Of a stretch of 52,026 nucleotides of DNA, positions 1 through 9,162 are shown in pieces. Positions within the stretch are counted from its first letter, which is position 1; each line of letters starts with the position of its first letter. The translations under genes were made by a program, and so were the position numbers. The DNA lies in the NCBI RefSeq assembly GCF_016587435.1, contig NZ_BNJJ01000038.1:1-52026 (forward strand). Reading direction: 5' to 3'. The notes under the pieces are model-generated. The model saw nothing but the letters and a program-made list of their open reading frames with translations, was not told the DNA's origin and searched no databases. This stretch comes from Dictyobacter formicarum (GTDB lineage Bacteria; Chloroflexota; Ktedonobacteria; Ktedonobacterales; Ktedonobacteraceae).

Positions 1-405
1 ATCATCTTCAAATGAAGAGAGGTCCAAAGTATTCGCCTTGCGTAAAATTAAGAGCTGAATATGATTGGCCACACGATCTTGCAAAAGTTGCAGCACAACC
101 GTATTGGTGCTTGTCAATGATCGATCCAGCAAACTCACCAGCAATTGTAAAGTAACTGGTAACCAGATCGGTGAAATCGAGTGAACACGAATGCCACGAA
201 TCACACTATCGATCACCAGCTGTGCAATAGATACGGTGACGACTGGTGTAAGGCCACGTAGAATACTCAAACAACCCAAAAAGAGCGTCAGAGGAGCATG
301 GGCAGACCAGACCAGAGCGAAGACGCGCGGTAAACTGGCAAAGGCAATAAACACCTGAGCAATACTGAATTTCTCGTCAGAAGATTTGGATTTTTTAGCA
401 GCCAT
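1..405 (-). CDS. ABC transporter ATP-binding/permease protein, N-terminal part (cut by window edge)
   Basis: The reading frame opens at ATG 405 and stays open for 135 codons to the window edge, so only the N-terminus is visible. It begins with a Lys/Ser-rich cytosolic stretch (MAAKKSKSSDEKF), followed by hydrophobic segments typical of the first helices of an ABC exporter membrane domain. It then continues into LLQDRVANHIQLLILRKANT and a short acidic run, a pattern seen in exporter-type transporters between the second helix and the first coupling helix. No ATPase motif is visible because that half lies outside the window. It is transcribed away from the rhodanese gene at 801. The family assignment is from pattern recognition; the substrate is unknown. 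Confidence 0.7.
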   Translation of the reverse strand, partial: MAAKKSKSSDEKFSIAQVFIAFASLPRVFALVWSAHAPLTLFLGCLSILRGLTPVVTVSIAQLVIDSVIRGIRVHSISPIWLPVTLQLLVSLLDRSLTSTNTVVLQLLQDRVANHIQLLILRKANTLDLSSFEDD

Positions 406-800
406 GCACAACTCCCAGCAAACCGGAGGAAACGACTACCGCAAGAGGGCGTTCAAACAACCAGGCTATCAATATAGTGCGCATAGAGTATCGCTATTAC
501 TCATCTATTATACCAGATATTATATCTCAAGAAAAGTAATTCATGTTTAAGGAGTATGGTACCGAATATGAATTTAACAATAGAATGTAGGCAAATACTT
601 TGACATATTATATATTGCAAATTACGGCTGGCGATTATTTAGTATGAACACTGTACGGTCAGAAATTACATAGAAAAAGGCAAAAACGATACAGTTTTCC
701 CTTGACATCAACCATAAACAGCTTTTATACTACAGTAGAAGTTTTGAATGTTGATCTACTAAATCAACAATAGAAGGCTACATACAAGGAGGCCAGACAT
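406..800. other. Divergent intergenic region
   Basis: AT-rich spacer of about 395 bases between the leftward ABC transporter gene and the rightward rhodanese gene. It contains the near-consensus rightward promoter at 702-731. I see no gene or RNA in the rest. Confidence 0.7.
702..731 (+). promoter_or_regulatory. Sigma-70-type promoter of the rhodanese gene
   Basis: TTGACA at 702-707 and TATACT at 726-731 are separated by 18 bases. The gene starts 70 bases further on, with AAGGAGG just before its ATG. This is one of the best housekeeping promoters in the window. Confidence 0.75.
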
Positions 801-1643
801 ATGTCCGAGTATGCACATCCAGAAGCACTCGTCGATACAAATTGGGTTGCGGACCATCTAAATGATCCCAATGTACGCTTAATTGAAGCGGACGAGGACG
901 TATTGCTATACGAAGTTGGCCACATTCCAGGCGCAGTTAAATTGGACTGGCACGTCGATGTCCAGAATCCGCTGAGCCGTGATTTTATTGACCAGGAAGG
1001 GCTGGAGAAGCTCTTTAGTAAATGGGGTATTACTAACGACACCACCATTGTACTCTATGGTGATCGCAACAACTGGTATGCAGCTTACTCATACTGGCTA
1101 TTCACACAATTTGGCCACAAAAATTTGAAGCTGCTCAATGGTGGTCGCACAAAATGGGAGGCTGAGGGCCGTCCTTACACCAAAGAGGTACCTCACTACG
1201 GCCCCACAACGTACCATGCGCAGCCTGCTGATGAGAGCATCCGTGCATTCCGTGACCAGGTAATGGCAGAGCTAAAAAATCCAGAACTGCGTCTGATCGA
1301 TGTACGTTCACCTCAGGAGTATAGCGGCGAACTGCTGCACATGGTTAACTATCCACAGGAAGGCGCACAGCGCGCCGGACACATTCCAGGCGCCAAGAAC
1401 ATCCCCTGGGCTGTAAGCGCGAACGCCGATGGCACCTTCAAATCAACGAGCGAATTGCGCGATATCTATGGCAACAAGGATGTCACGCCCGACAGGCAAG
1501 TCATCACCTACTGCCGTATCGGTGAGCGCTCTGCCCATACATGGTTCGTTCTGACGCGCCTGCTGGGCTATGAGAATGTCCGCAATTATGACGGTTCCTG
1601 GACCGAGTGGGGCAGCCTGGTCCGCTCACCAATCGAACGCTAA
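801..1643 (+). CDS. Two-domain sulfurtransferase (rhodanese, thiosulfate sulfurtransferase type)
   Basis: 280 residues, the usual length of a two-domain rhodanese. The N-terminal domain (about 10-125) has lost the catalytic cysteine: an [12 protein letters not shown] loop sits where it should be. The C-terminal domain (about 150-278) carries the active loop CRIGERS with Cys238, followed by AHTWFVL, the signature of thiosulfate:cyanide sulfurtransferases. HIPGA motifs occur in both halves (residues 41-45 and 194-198). It is expected to move sulfane sulfur from thiosulfate or a similar donor to a thiophile in the cytoplasm. The ATG follows a strong ribosome site (AAGGAGG) and a consensus promoter, and a hairpin terminator follows the stop, so it is probably a single-gene transcript. 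The in vivo sulfur acceptor cannot be read from the sequence. Confidence 0.92.
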   Translation: MSEYAHPEALVDTNWVADHLNDPNVRLIEADEDVLLYEVGHIPGAVKLDWHVDVQNPLSRDFIDQEGLEKLFSKWGITNDTTIVLYGDRNNWYAAYSYWLFTQFGHKNLKLLNGGRTKWEAEGRPYTKEVPHYGPTTYHAQPADESIRAFRDQVMAELKNPELRLIDVRSPQEYSGELLHMVNYPQEGAQRAGHIPGAKNIPWAVSANADGTFKSTSELRDIYGNKDVTPDRQVITYCRIGERSAHTWFVLTRLLGYENVRNYDGSWTEWGSLVRSPIER

Positions 1644-1681
1644 TCATCCAGGGACGCCTGTTTCGTAGTCCCTGATACTTC

Positions 1682-1721
1682 AGACCCTGCTAAAGACCTT
1701 GTTCTGGCAGGGTCTTTTTTT
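1682..1721 (+). terminator. Rho-independent terminator after the rhodanese gene
   Basis: A 9-bp stem (AGACCCTGC at 1682-1690 with GCAGGGTCT at 1707-1715) is followed at once by a run of T up to 1721. It starts 39 bases after the stop codon. Confidence 0.9.
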
Positions 1722-1863
1722 GCGCTACTTCTCATTTTAACTTTTCACACAAGATTGCGTATGTAATAACAGGATACAGATTTTCAACATAAAATACTCG
1801 ACTTATATTGAAAAATTAAGTATAATTTTTCTACTTATGTGCACAAGCATATCAGAGCTTTTC

Positions 1864-1893
1864 TTGTCACGCATAGTAACAAGAGTCTATAAT
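1864..1893 (+). promoter_or_regulatory. Candidate promoter for the kinase-receptor genes
   Basis: TTGTCA at 1864-1869 and a perfect TATAAT at 1888-1893 are separated by 18 bases. It would give a leader of about 290 bases before the ATG at 2190, and that leader includes the nested stem at 2122-2161. Prediction only. Confidence 0.5.
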
Positions 1894-2121
1894 AGAGTAT
1901 TCGATGCACTAAATGAGATATAAGATAATTTATGCTCATAATGCACATAAATATTTTTGGTCAGGCAATTATTTTATCTCATTTTCTAATAGACTCTTTC
2001 TGACGTCCTTTATAAATGAGAGTGAGGACAAGAACTCAAAACGAATAGCCAGAATTAGCGCGGCACATAGAATATATAGATAATATGTTGGCCAGTATAT
2101 TATTTTTACGATAAGCCGGTA

Positions 2122-2161
2122 TAAGACGCAAACTATGGTATCAATCATAGGATACGTCTTA
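2122..2161 (+). promoter_or_regulatory. Nested inverted repeat in the 5' leader of the first kinase-receptor gene
   Basis: TAAGACG at 2122-2128 pairs with CGTCTTA at 2155-2161. Inside it CTATG pairs with CATAG. The structure ends 28 bases before the ATG at 2190. It could be an operator or a leader RNA hairpin. No T run follows, so it is not a standard terminator. Confidence 0.4.
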
Positions 2162-2189
2162 AATTATGTCTTAGAAGGCAGGCAGAAAG

Positions 2190-4973
2190 ATGAAATGTCC
2201 TTACTGCGGCACGGAACTTCGAGATAACGTTCGCTTTTGCGGAAATTGTGGGAACAAAGTAAGTTCGCCCTTAGACTCTTCCACGCCTTCAAACAGCGGC
2301 AGCGTTGTGTCGAGCTCGCTTAGCTCAGGCTCACGCTTGCAGGGTGGTCGCTATATCATCAAGAAAATCCTTGGCCAGGGAGGCATGGGAGCCGCCTTGC
2401 TGGCCACTGATATTCGTCTTGATGGCAAATCTGTAGTCATCAAAGAGTTGATTTCAGATAATGTGGATCAGAACCACCGCCTGGAAGATGTGCGCAATTT
2501 CAAGCGTGAAGTCGCAACGCTAGCCCACATTGATCATCCGCTGGTACCAAACGTAACGGACCACTTTCAAGAAGGTACGCGCTACTTTATGGTGCAGGAA
2601 TATGTGGACGGCGAAAATCTAGAAGAGCGCCTGAATCGTATCAATCAACCAATGAATGAGCGTGAAGCTTTGATCTGTGCCTCTGAAGTTTTGGATGTGC
2701 TTGATTACCTCTCGCAACAGATGCCACCAATCGTGCATCGTGATATCAAGCCCGCCAATATTATCATTGGGACGCGAGATCGACGTGCTCACCTGGTAGA
2801 TTTTGGGATTGCCCGCGCGGATGAGGCACGCAACTCTAAGCGCAAGCAGACCTCCGCGCTAGGCACCCCTGGCTACGCGCCCCCCGAGCAATATCAGGGC
2901 AATGCTGACCCACGCTCAGATCTCTATGCTCTGGCAGCTACCCTGCACCACTTGCTTACCAACCGTGACCCGCGGAATCATCCACCTTTTTATTATCCAG
3001 CCGCGCGTTCATTGAATCAACAACTATCACCAGACATCGAACGAATCCTGACCAAAGCATTGAATAACGATATCAATCAACGTTATCAGAGTGCCGCAGC
3101 AATGAAAAACGAGATTGATACGATTCTACGGCAACGCTTTGGGATCTCTGGCAATATCGATAGCTATACCCTGGGTACATCGGGCGCAATGCGAGCCATA
3201 ACGAATGCGCCAACCCGGCTATCCAATTCTACGTCGGACGCGACGTTGCCATCGACACCACAAAACATGTCGCAGCCTACCTCGCAGAACAGCGCTACGC
3301 CACCGACACTGGCACCGCCACCACCGCCAATGAATTCATCTGTTGGACAGGGCAATGCGGCAGCATCATTCACACCGGTTCAGCCATTGCCAGCATTTCC
3401 CAATCAACCAATATCACAGCCTGGTTATCCCTACCAGCCACCGCAACAGATGCAGCCTCCGAAAAAGAGACGAGGCGGACTAATATTGTTGATTGTGATA
3501 TTGCTGCTGGTGCTCATCGCCGGAGGAACATTTGGAACGTATTACTTTCTGACGGCGAGTAAAGGCAGTTCGCCCATTAGTGTAACAATGATTAAGGGAG
3601 AGCCTATTGGTATCAGCGATGGGACGGCGGCCTTCGACACCACGCTAGAAGATGGTTCACTAAAAACGCAGGCAGCGCAACAACTAAAACAAGATAAGAA
3701 TAATGTCAATGCGGCCATCTCGCTCTTAAATGAAGCGACAAGTAAGAATTCCAACGATGCCGAGGCACTTATCTATAAAGAGGATATCCATGTCACGCAG
3801 TCAGGCAATCCTTACGTGACGATAGTAGTCGCCACAATGATCAGCGGTGATCAGGTCCAGGTGGGTCGCGATGATCTCCAGGGAGCTTACGTCGCACAGA
3901 AAGAATTCAATGATGGGGCCAAACTACGCAACGGCACCCTGGTACGTCTGCTCATAGCTAATACGGGCAGTCAAACTGATGCCGTCGCGACGGTAGCGCA
4001 GCAGATCGTCAAACTGCAGCAGTCTGATCCTACCTTTGTGGGGGTAATGGGCTGGCCATACAGTGGACGCACCCAGGCTGCCATTCAGATCCTGAGCCAG
4101 AACCATATTCCAATGATCTCACAGACGGCATCCAGCGATGCGCTCAGCAACGCGTCGCCCTACTTTTTCCGTGTCGTACCACCCAACAAGCAACAAGGTA
4201 TCCAGGCCGCGAAATACGCAGAGCAAACACTACATGCCAGGACCGTCACGCTCTTCTACGATCCACAGGATTCATACAGCCAGAGCCTGGCGCAGGATTT
4301 TCGTCAGCAGTATGAAGGGATAGACAAAAACAAAATCATCACTGAACAATACACGATAGGAAAAGCAGACACCATTGCCAGCGCCGTACATGATAGCGCC
4401 AACAAACCGACGGACCTGATCTACTTTTCAGGCTACGCCACCGATGTAAGCACAGTACTGAGCGATCTCCCTCCAGGAAATTTGCCTGTGATGGGAGGCG
4501 ATGCTCTCTATGAACTGGGAGGCTATCAGAGTAGCGCACGAGCCAATTTTAGTCGCCTGCGCTTTACCTCATTTGCTTATCCTGATGAATGGGATGTGCT
4601 AAAATATAGCGCCCAGAAACCTGGCTTTTTCAATGAATACTCGTCAGCATTCAATCCCGATGGGCAGCACCCTGGAGGCGCATATGGCTTTACGCGTGCA
4701 GACAATGATGTTATTCTCTCCTATGATGCAACTGTTACTATGTTGACTGCGTACAATATTGCATTGAACATAGGGAAACAAAATCCTACCCCTCAAGATT
4801 TACGTCAGGCATTGCTTAAAATCAATGGCGCTAATGCTATTCAAGGGGTAAGTGGACAAATCAGCATTGGAGCGAATGGAGATCCAGTCGATAAAGCAAT
4901 TCTCGTCTTATACGTCGATCAGACAGGGCATATCCATATGGAGCCCTCTTATCTGGGACGCTTTTTGAAATAG
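2190..4973 (+). CDS. Zinc-ribbon Ser/Thr protein kinase with extracytoplasmic type I periplasmic-binding (LivJ-like) domain
   Basis: 927 residues in four parts. Residues 3-20 are a zinc ribbon (Cys3, Cys6, Cys17, Cys20). Residues about 54-315 are a Hanks-type kinase with glycine loop GQGGMG (62-67), Lys85, catalytic HRDIKPAN (183-190), DFG (204-206) and APPEQYQG, so all key residues are present. Residues about 330-425 are a Pro/Ser/Thr/Gln linker ending in the basic stop KKRRGG. Residues 431-453 are a single membrane helix. Residues about 480-927 read as a branched-chain amino-acid-binding type receptor (GRDDLQGAYVAQ, ANTGSQ, GVMGWPYSG, SQTASSDALS, DSYSQSLAQDF). There is no signal peptide, so the kinase should face the cytoplasm and the receptor the outside. 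The inferred role is a one-protein sensor that phosphorylates targets in response to a bound solute. Ligand and target are unknown. A paralogue follows directly. Confidence 0.85.
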   Translation: MKCPYCGTELRDNVRFCGNCGNKVSSPLDSSTPSNSGSVVSSSLSSGSRLQGGRYIIKKILGQGGMGAALLATDIRLDGKSVVIKELISDNVDQNHRLEDVRNFKREVATLAHIDHPLVPNVTDHFQEGTRYFMVQEYVDGENLEERLNRINQPMNEREALICASEVLDVLDYLSQQMPPIVHRDIKPANIIIGTRDRRAHLVDFGIARADEARNSKRKQTSALGTPGYAPPEQYQGNADPRSDLYALAATLHHLLTNRDPRNHPPFYYPAARSLNQQLSPDIERILTKALNNDINQRYQSAAAMKNEIDTILRQRFGISGNIDSYTLGTSGAMRAITNAPTRLSNSTSDATLPSTPQNMSQPTSQNSATPPTLAPPPPPMNSSVGQGNAAASFTPVQPLPAFPNQPISQPGYPYQPPQQMQPPKKRRGGLILLIVILLLVLIAGGTFGTYYFLTASKGSSPISVTMIKGEPIGISDGTAAFDTTLEDGSLKTQAAQQLKQDKNNVNAAISLLNEATSKNSNDAEALIYKEDIHVTQSGNPYVTIVVATMISGDQVQVGRDDLQGAYVAQKEFNDGAKLRNGTLVRLLIANTGSQTDAVATVAQQIVKLQQSDPTFVGVMGWPYSGRTQAAIQILSQNHIPMISQTASSDALSNASPYFFRVVPPNKQQGIQAAKYAEQTLHARTVTLFYDPQDSYSQSLAQDFRQQYEGIDKNKIITEQYTIGKADTIASAVHDSANKPTDLIYFSGYATDVSTVLSDLPPGNLPVMGGDALYELGGYQSSARANFSRLRFTSFAYPDEWDVLKYSAQKPGFFNEYSSAFNPDGQHPGGAYGFTRADNDVILSYDATVTMLTAYNIALNIGKQNPTPQDLRQALLKINGANAIQGVSGQISIGANGDPVDKAILVLYVDQTGHIHMEPSYLGRFLK

Positions 4974-5057
4974 TGATGGGGATTGCGCTATTAATATTAT
5001 GATAGTATCTCTACACGCTCGCTCTATAGCGATGAGATTGGAATAATAGGCACAACT

Positions 5058-7946
5058 ATGAAATGTCCTTTTTGCGGTACGAATAATCCGGCCGATGAAA
5101 CCTTTTGTGCCAATTGTGGTGGTTATCTGGATACATCAGCTAGTAGTCAGACAGTGGGTGGCCAACCCGGTACCAATAGCAATCAAACGGCCACACCAAC
5201 TCAGGCAGCTGGTAGTGGTAGCAGTGGTGGCACTGGCACAACAACACAGGGCGGGGGCCACGGTACTTCAAGTACTCTGACGCCCAATGCGAAGCTACAA
5301 AACAGTCGCTATATCGTCGAGAAGGTGCTAGGCCAGGGTGGTATGGGCGCCGCCGTTCTGGCGAAAGATTCACGTGTCTCAAATAAACACGTGGTCATCA
5401 AAGAGCTTATCTCAGACGAAAATGATCCAAAGCAACGGCAAGAAGATGTGCGTAACTTTGAGCGCGAAGTAGACACGCTCGCCAGCCTGGATCATCCACT
5501 TATTCCAACCGTGACAGATAGTTTTCAAGAGGGTTCTCGCTATTATATGGTGCAGGAGTATGCACCAGGTGAAAACCTGGAAGACTATATGGAACGGGTC
5601 AATAAGCCGATGCCTGAACAGGAGGCACTGACCTATATTGCTCAAGTACTGGATATCCTGGCATATCTGGGTGAGCAGAAGCCACCGATTGTGCACCGGG
5701 ACATCAAACCAGCCAATATTATTATCAGTAGCCGCGACAAGCGAGCCCGGCTGGTAGACTTTGGAATTGCCCGCGCCGATGAGGCCAAACATGCCCAGCG
5801 CAAACAGACCTCCGCGCTGGGTACACCTGGTTATGCGCCGCCCGAGCAGTACCAGGGCAACGCCGATGTACGCTCGGATATCTATGCGCTGGCTGCCACG
5901 CTGCATCACCTGGTCACCAATCGCGATCCACGCAACTATCCCCCATTCAACTATCCAGCAGCGCGCACATTGAATAAGCAGGTCTCTCCTGAACTTGAGC
6001 GCATACTGGAGAAAGCCCTGACTCTGGACATTAACAGGCGCTATCAAAATGCCTTACAGATGAAGCAAGATATTGACAGGCTCTTACAGCAACGCTTTCA
6101 TGCTGCTGGAGATACCAGTTCTTATCTTCTCAACACATCGGGCCCCATTCCAACTCCGTCCGTAGCGGCCAAACCTGCCGCCAACAGCGCAGGTTCAGCC
6201 TATGCCGGAGGTTACAGTGGATCAAATCCACCCGTTCACAGTCAGGCAGGACAATACCCGGCCAATCAAGCGGGCTATCCTTACAGAGCAAATCAGGCTC
6301 AGCGGCCACAAAATCGTAGAGCCAACCAGCAACAGCAAATGGGTGTATTTCCTCCTGCCCAACCCCAGAAGAGAAATGACAATAGCTATATTCTGTGGAG
6401 CTTTCTGCTGCTGATCGTTGTCCTGATCATTATTGGTGCTCTCATCTTTATCCTGCCTAACATGGGGCATCCAATACCACCCGGAGGCGGTGCTCAGCCG
6501 ATCAACCACACCGGTCAGACAAGTGCCAAAGGTGATCAGACCACTGCTGACCCCATCAGTGTCACCAACATCAAGGGCGAATACATTGGTTTGAGCGATG
6601 GCAAATCAGTCTTTGATACCGGGCGCAAGAATGCCGACTACAAAAAACAGGCTGTGCAGGCAATGATACAGGGTAACACGAGCCAGGCAAACACCTTCTG
6701 GAACGATGCCCTCGGTCAGGATTCCAGTGATGCGGAGACGCATATCTATCAGGAAAATATGCGCATCCTCTCTTCGGGGAAGCCTTATATTACGTTTGTG
6801 GTGGGCACGGTTCTCACCGGACCCAATGCAGGCATAGGCTACGACAATCTGCAGGGTGCCTATGTGGCCCAGCATGAATGGAATCAGCAGAATACATTGG
6901 GCAATGTCAAAGTACGTCTGATTATCGCCAATACCGGCAGTGACTCGGGCAATGCCGCCACAGTTGCCAATCAGATTGTGAAGGCGGCCGCCAAAGATCC
7001 TACCATCGTTGGAGTCATGGGCTGGTCCTTGAGCTCACATGCAGAAAACGCCTCAAATATTCTGACCGCTGCCCACATTCCCATGGTCTCGGCGACAGCC
7101 TCTAGCGATAGCCTGACCGGTCTTTCATCCTACTTCTTCCGCGTTGCACCATCGAATCAAACCGAGGCCACTGTTGGCGCAACCTATGCGAAAAATAAGC
7201 TGCAGGCGCAAAAGGCCGTCATATTCCTGGACGACGGAGATTCATACAGCCAGAGTCTGGGTAACGACTTCAAATCAGCCTTTGAAGCGCCCGCCATCGG
7301 TGGAAAAGTTATCCAGATGATTACCTATCACAAGGACGATCAGGCTTCAGTGATCGCTGGCTTGCAGCAACTACAATCGGATCCAGGTCTGATCTACTTT
7401 GCAGGTTACTCCAATGATATGGCAACCTTGCTGGGCGAGCTACCCAAGCATCCAGCACTGGCCAAGACCCAGATTCTGGGTGGTGACGCGCTCTATGAGC
7501 TGGCAGGCTATCCTGAAAGCGTAAAGGGAGAACTGCATCGCCTGCACTTCACAGCCTTCGCCTATCCAGATGAATGGGACATACTGAAACAAACCAGCAA
7601 AAAACCGGCTTTCTTCAAAGATTATACCGACGACTATAGTAGTTCAAATCCAACTGGAGTCTATGGTTTTAGACGACCGGCTAATAACGTAATCCTGTCC
7701 TACGATGCGATGACGGCCCTTCTTAGCAGTGCTAAACAGGCGCTCCATGGAGGAACCGCGCTGAAATCCACGGATTTGCAGCAGGCCTTAACCGGCGTGA
7801 AAAACCTGCAAGGAGTGAGTGGACAGATTACGTTTGGTCAAAATGGAGATCCGGTAGATAAAGCAGTCGTTGTTTTGTACTTTGATGAGCTGGGACGTAT
7901 CCATATGGAAAATGACCTGGGAACAGGCAAGTTTCTAGCACAATAG
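5058..7946 (+). CDS. Second zinc-ribbon Ser/Thr kinase with LivJ-like receptor domain (tandem paralogue)
   Basis: 962 residues with the same architecture as the preceding gene, 84 bases downstream and probably in the same transcript. The zinc ribbon uses Cys3, Cys6, Cys17 and Cys20. A Gly/Thr/Ser/Gln linker precedes the kinase (about 84-345), which has GQGGMG, Lys115, HRDIKPAN with Asp215, DFG at 234-236 and APPEQYQG. A second Ala/Gly/Gln/Asn-rich linker leads to a membrane helix at about 444-466. The receptor domain (about 500-962) retains YDNLQGAYVAQHE, ANTGSDSG, GVMGWSLSS, SATASSDSLTG and DSYSQSLGNDF. Linkers differ strongly between the two proteins while kinase and receptor cores are well conserved, which fits an old tandem duplication with different ligands or retained interaction. 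No strong ribosome site is seen before the ATG. Confidence 0.85.
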   Translation: MKCPFCGTNNPADETFCANCGGYLDTSASSQTVGGQPGTNSNQTATPTQAAGSGSSGGTGTTTQGGGHGTSSTLTPNAKLQNSRYIVEKVLGQGGMGAAVLAKDSRVSNKHVVIKELISDENDPKQRQEDVRNFEREVDTLASLDHPLIPTVTDSFQEGSRYYMVQEYAPGENLEDYMERVNKPMPEQEALTYIAQVLDILAYLGEQKPPIVHRDIKPANIIISSRDKRARLVDFGIARADEAKHAQRKQTSALGTPGYAPPEQYQGNADVRSDIYALAATLHHLVTNRDPRNYPPFNYPAARTLNKQVSPELERILEKALTLDINRRYQNALQMKQDIDRLLQQRFHAAGDTSSYLLNTSGPIPTPSVAAKPAANSAGSAYAGGYSGSNPPVHSQAGQYPANQAGYPYRANQAQRPQNRRANQQQQMGVFPPAQPQKRNDNSYILWSFLLLIVVLIIIGALIFILPNMGHPIPPGGGAQPINHTGQTSAKGDQTTADPISVTNIKGEYIGLSDGKSVFDTGRKNADYKKQAVQAMIQGNTSQANTFWNDALGQDSSDAETHIYQENMRILSSGKPYITFVVGTVLTGPNAGIGYDNLQGAYVAQHEWNQQNTLGNVKVRLIIANTGSDSGNAATVANQIVKAAAKDPTIVGVMGWSLSSHAENASNILTAAHIPMVSATASSDSLTGLSSYFFRVAPSNQTEATVGATYAKNKLQAQKAVIFLDDGDSYSQSLGNDFKSAFEAPAIGGKVIQMITYHKDDQASVIAGLQQLQSDPGLIYFAGYSNDMATLLGELPKHPALAKTQILGGDALYELAGYPESVKGELHRLHFTAFAYPDEWDILKQTSKKPAFFKDYTDDYSSSNPTGVYGFRRPANNVILSYDAMTALLSSAKQALHGGTALKSTDLQQALTGVKNLQGVSGQITFGQNGDPVDKAVVVLYFDELGRIHMENDLGTGKFLAQ

Positions 7947-7981
7947 CCAGACCCGTTCTGTCTCAAACAAAGAGGAAGACC

Positions 7982-8048
7982 TTCATTTTTATACATTGGT
8001 GCATCATTCGCGCGATGCGCGAATGATGCACCAATGTATAAAAATGAA
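7982..8048. repeat. Perfect 32-bp-arm palindrome between convergent genes
   Basis: Bases 7982-8013 are the exact reverse complement of 8017-8048, with only GAT between them. It lies 36 bases after the stop of the rightward kinase gene and 5 bases after the stop of the leftward yggU gene, so it could act as a bidirectional terminator. The stem is far longer than a normal terminator and has no clear T run. A small palindromic mobile element is the alternative. Confidence 0.85.
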
Positions 8049-8052
8049 TTTA

Positions 8053-8310
8053 TCATACCTGAGCTAGCTTCTGCTTCAGTTCTTCAGGGGTTAGCTGTTC
8101 GATATTCACCACCTTTTGACGACTGGTTGCCCCTCGTACTATGCTGATAGCGCGCCTGGGTAGCGCCAGCCGATTAGCCAGCAGGGCAACCAGGGCCTCA
8201 TTGGCTGCTCCATCCACAGGAGGAGCGGTCAGGCGAGCCTTTAAAACCTCGCCGTTCCATTCCAGTTGATTGCGCGTGCTACGCGGGATCACGCGTACAG
8301 AAACTAACAT
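8053..8310 (-). CDS. yggU: DUF167 (YggU) family protein
   Basis: 85 residues, normal for the family. It contains the DUF167 signature: VRVIPRSTRNQLEW near the N-terminus, LKARLTAPPVDGAANEALVALLA in the middle and a basic VRGATSRQKVV stretch. It is a small cytosolic protein of unknown biochemical role. It is the last gene of the leftward group yggS, DUF6391, yggT, yggU, with only 4 bases between it and yggT. The perfect palindrome at 7982-8048 lies directly 3' of it. Confidence 0.9.
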   Translation of the reverse strand: MLVSVRVIPRSTRNQLEWNGEVLKARLTAPPVDGAANEALVALLANRLALPRRAISIVRGATSRQKVVNIEQLTPEELKQKLAQV

Positions 8311-8314
8311 GACA

Positions 8315-8602
8315 CTACCAGCCGTACGGCAGAGCCTGTAGCAACAGCACCTGAAGTATCAACAGCCCAAACCAGGCCACGAAGAATGAGAGATCAAACA
8401 TGCCTACCTGACCCACGACGCGCCGCGCCGGCACGATAAAAGGATCAGTCAGCCGGGCCAGGAAACGAATGAAGGCATAGCGCTCATCCATGCGAAACCA
8501 GGAAGCGATGGCACGAACTAGCATAGCCAGGATCAAAAAATTGATGCCATAGCGAACCAAAAAGGAAAAGATGGGCACTGGCAATGGTGGTGGCGTATAC
8601 AT
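8315..8602 (-). CDS. yggT: YggT family integral membrane protein
   Basis: 95 residues with two hydrophobic segments: an N-terminal one (about 8-28, IFSFLVRYGINFLILAMLVR) and a C-terminal one (about 66-90, including VAWFGLLILQVLLLQ). The family motif is in between (SWFRMDERYAFIRFLARLTDPFIVPARRVV). YggT proteins are small inner-membrane proteins often found beside yggS; their function is not settled. The ATG is preceded by AGGAG at a 5-base spacing, and the gene begins 2 bases after the stop of the upstream DUF6391 gene, so translational coupling is likely. Confidence 0.92.
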   Translation of the reverse strand: MYTPPPLPVPIFSFLVRYGINFLILAMLVRAIASWFRMDERYAFIRFLARLTDPFIVPARRVVGQVGMFDLSFFVAWFGLLILQVLLLQALPYGW

Positions 8603-8604
8603 AG

Positions 8605-9099
8605 TTACTCCTGAATTGTACGAACTTCGATAAAGGTAAAGCCAAGGACTTTGCGGCGCGTGATATCAGTCACGCGTACACCTGTCAAATCGGGTAGCGT
8701 GGTAAAGTGTTTCTGTACATATTCGCCTAAAGGGCGGGCAGCCATCCATCCGGCCACTGAAGATGCGGCGGCAGAGGCGACGCGGGTCCGATTATTGCTT
8801 GACACCATCCCCAGCAAGGTACCAATAGTAACCATCGAAACACCCACCGCCAGATTTGTGCCACAGTTAGGATGAATCGCCAGCTCGGCTTCACCTGCCT
8901 TCAGGCGCGTCAAGGCCTCATCTAAGGCGCGTCTTAATAATCCCAGATCAACATCACCAAAGATAACAAAGCCATCCGAGTTCGAGCGTGCGCTGGCACT
9001 CAAAGAAGGGTCCATATTACCCATGATAGTAAATGTAGCATGCTCCAGGGCATGATTTTGTCGTGTCCGTCGGCTAAACACCAGATCATCAATCTTCAC
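8605..9099 (-). CDS. DUF6391-like conserved protein
   Basis: 164 residues from the start I prefer, a GTG at 9099, because AGGAG at 9106-9110 lies 6 bases before it; an in-frame ATG at 9126 would bury that site inside the gene. The protein begins KIDDLVFSRRTRQNHALEHATFTIM, the conserved N-terminal pattern of DUF6391. A glycine/alanine-rich segment (NLAVGVSMVTIGTLLGMV, about residues 86-103) could be a membrane hairpin. The function is unknown. Its position between yggS and yggT, with 2-base spacing to yggT, suggests a shared role in envelope or PLP-related housekeeping. The family name is from memory of the motif. Confidence 0.7.
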   Translation of the reverse strand: MKIDDLVFSRRTRQNHALEHATFTIMGNMDPSLSASARSNSDGFVIFGDVDLGLLRRALDEALTRLKAGEAELAIHPNCGTNLAVGVSMVTIGTLLGMVSSNNRTRVASAAASSVAGWMAARPLGEYVQKHFTTLPDLTGVRVTDITRRKVLGFTFIEVRTIQE

Positions 9100-9162
9100 G
9101 AAAAACTCCTTTCGCACCATCAACACTGTCAGATAGAAAGGCCCGCCACGAGCAGCATTAAG

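Larger units (their letters stand above)
1722..2189. other. AT-rich leader region before the kinase-receptor pair
   Basis: About 470 bases with no credible gene. It holds a promoter candidate at 1864-1893 and a nested stem at 2122-2161 just before the first kinase gene. Confidence 0.6.
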
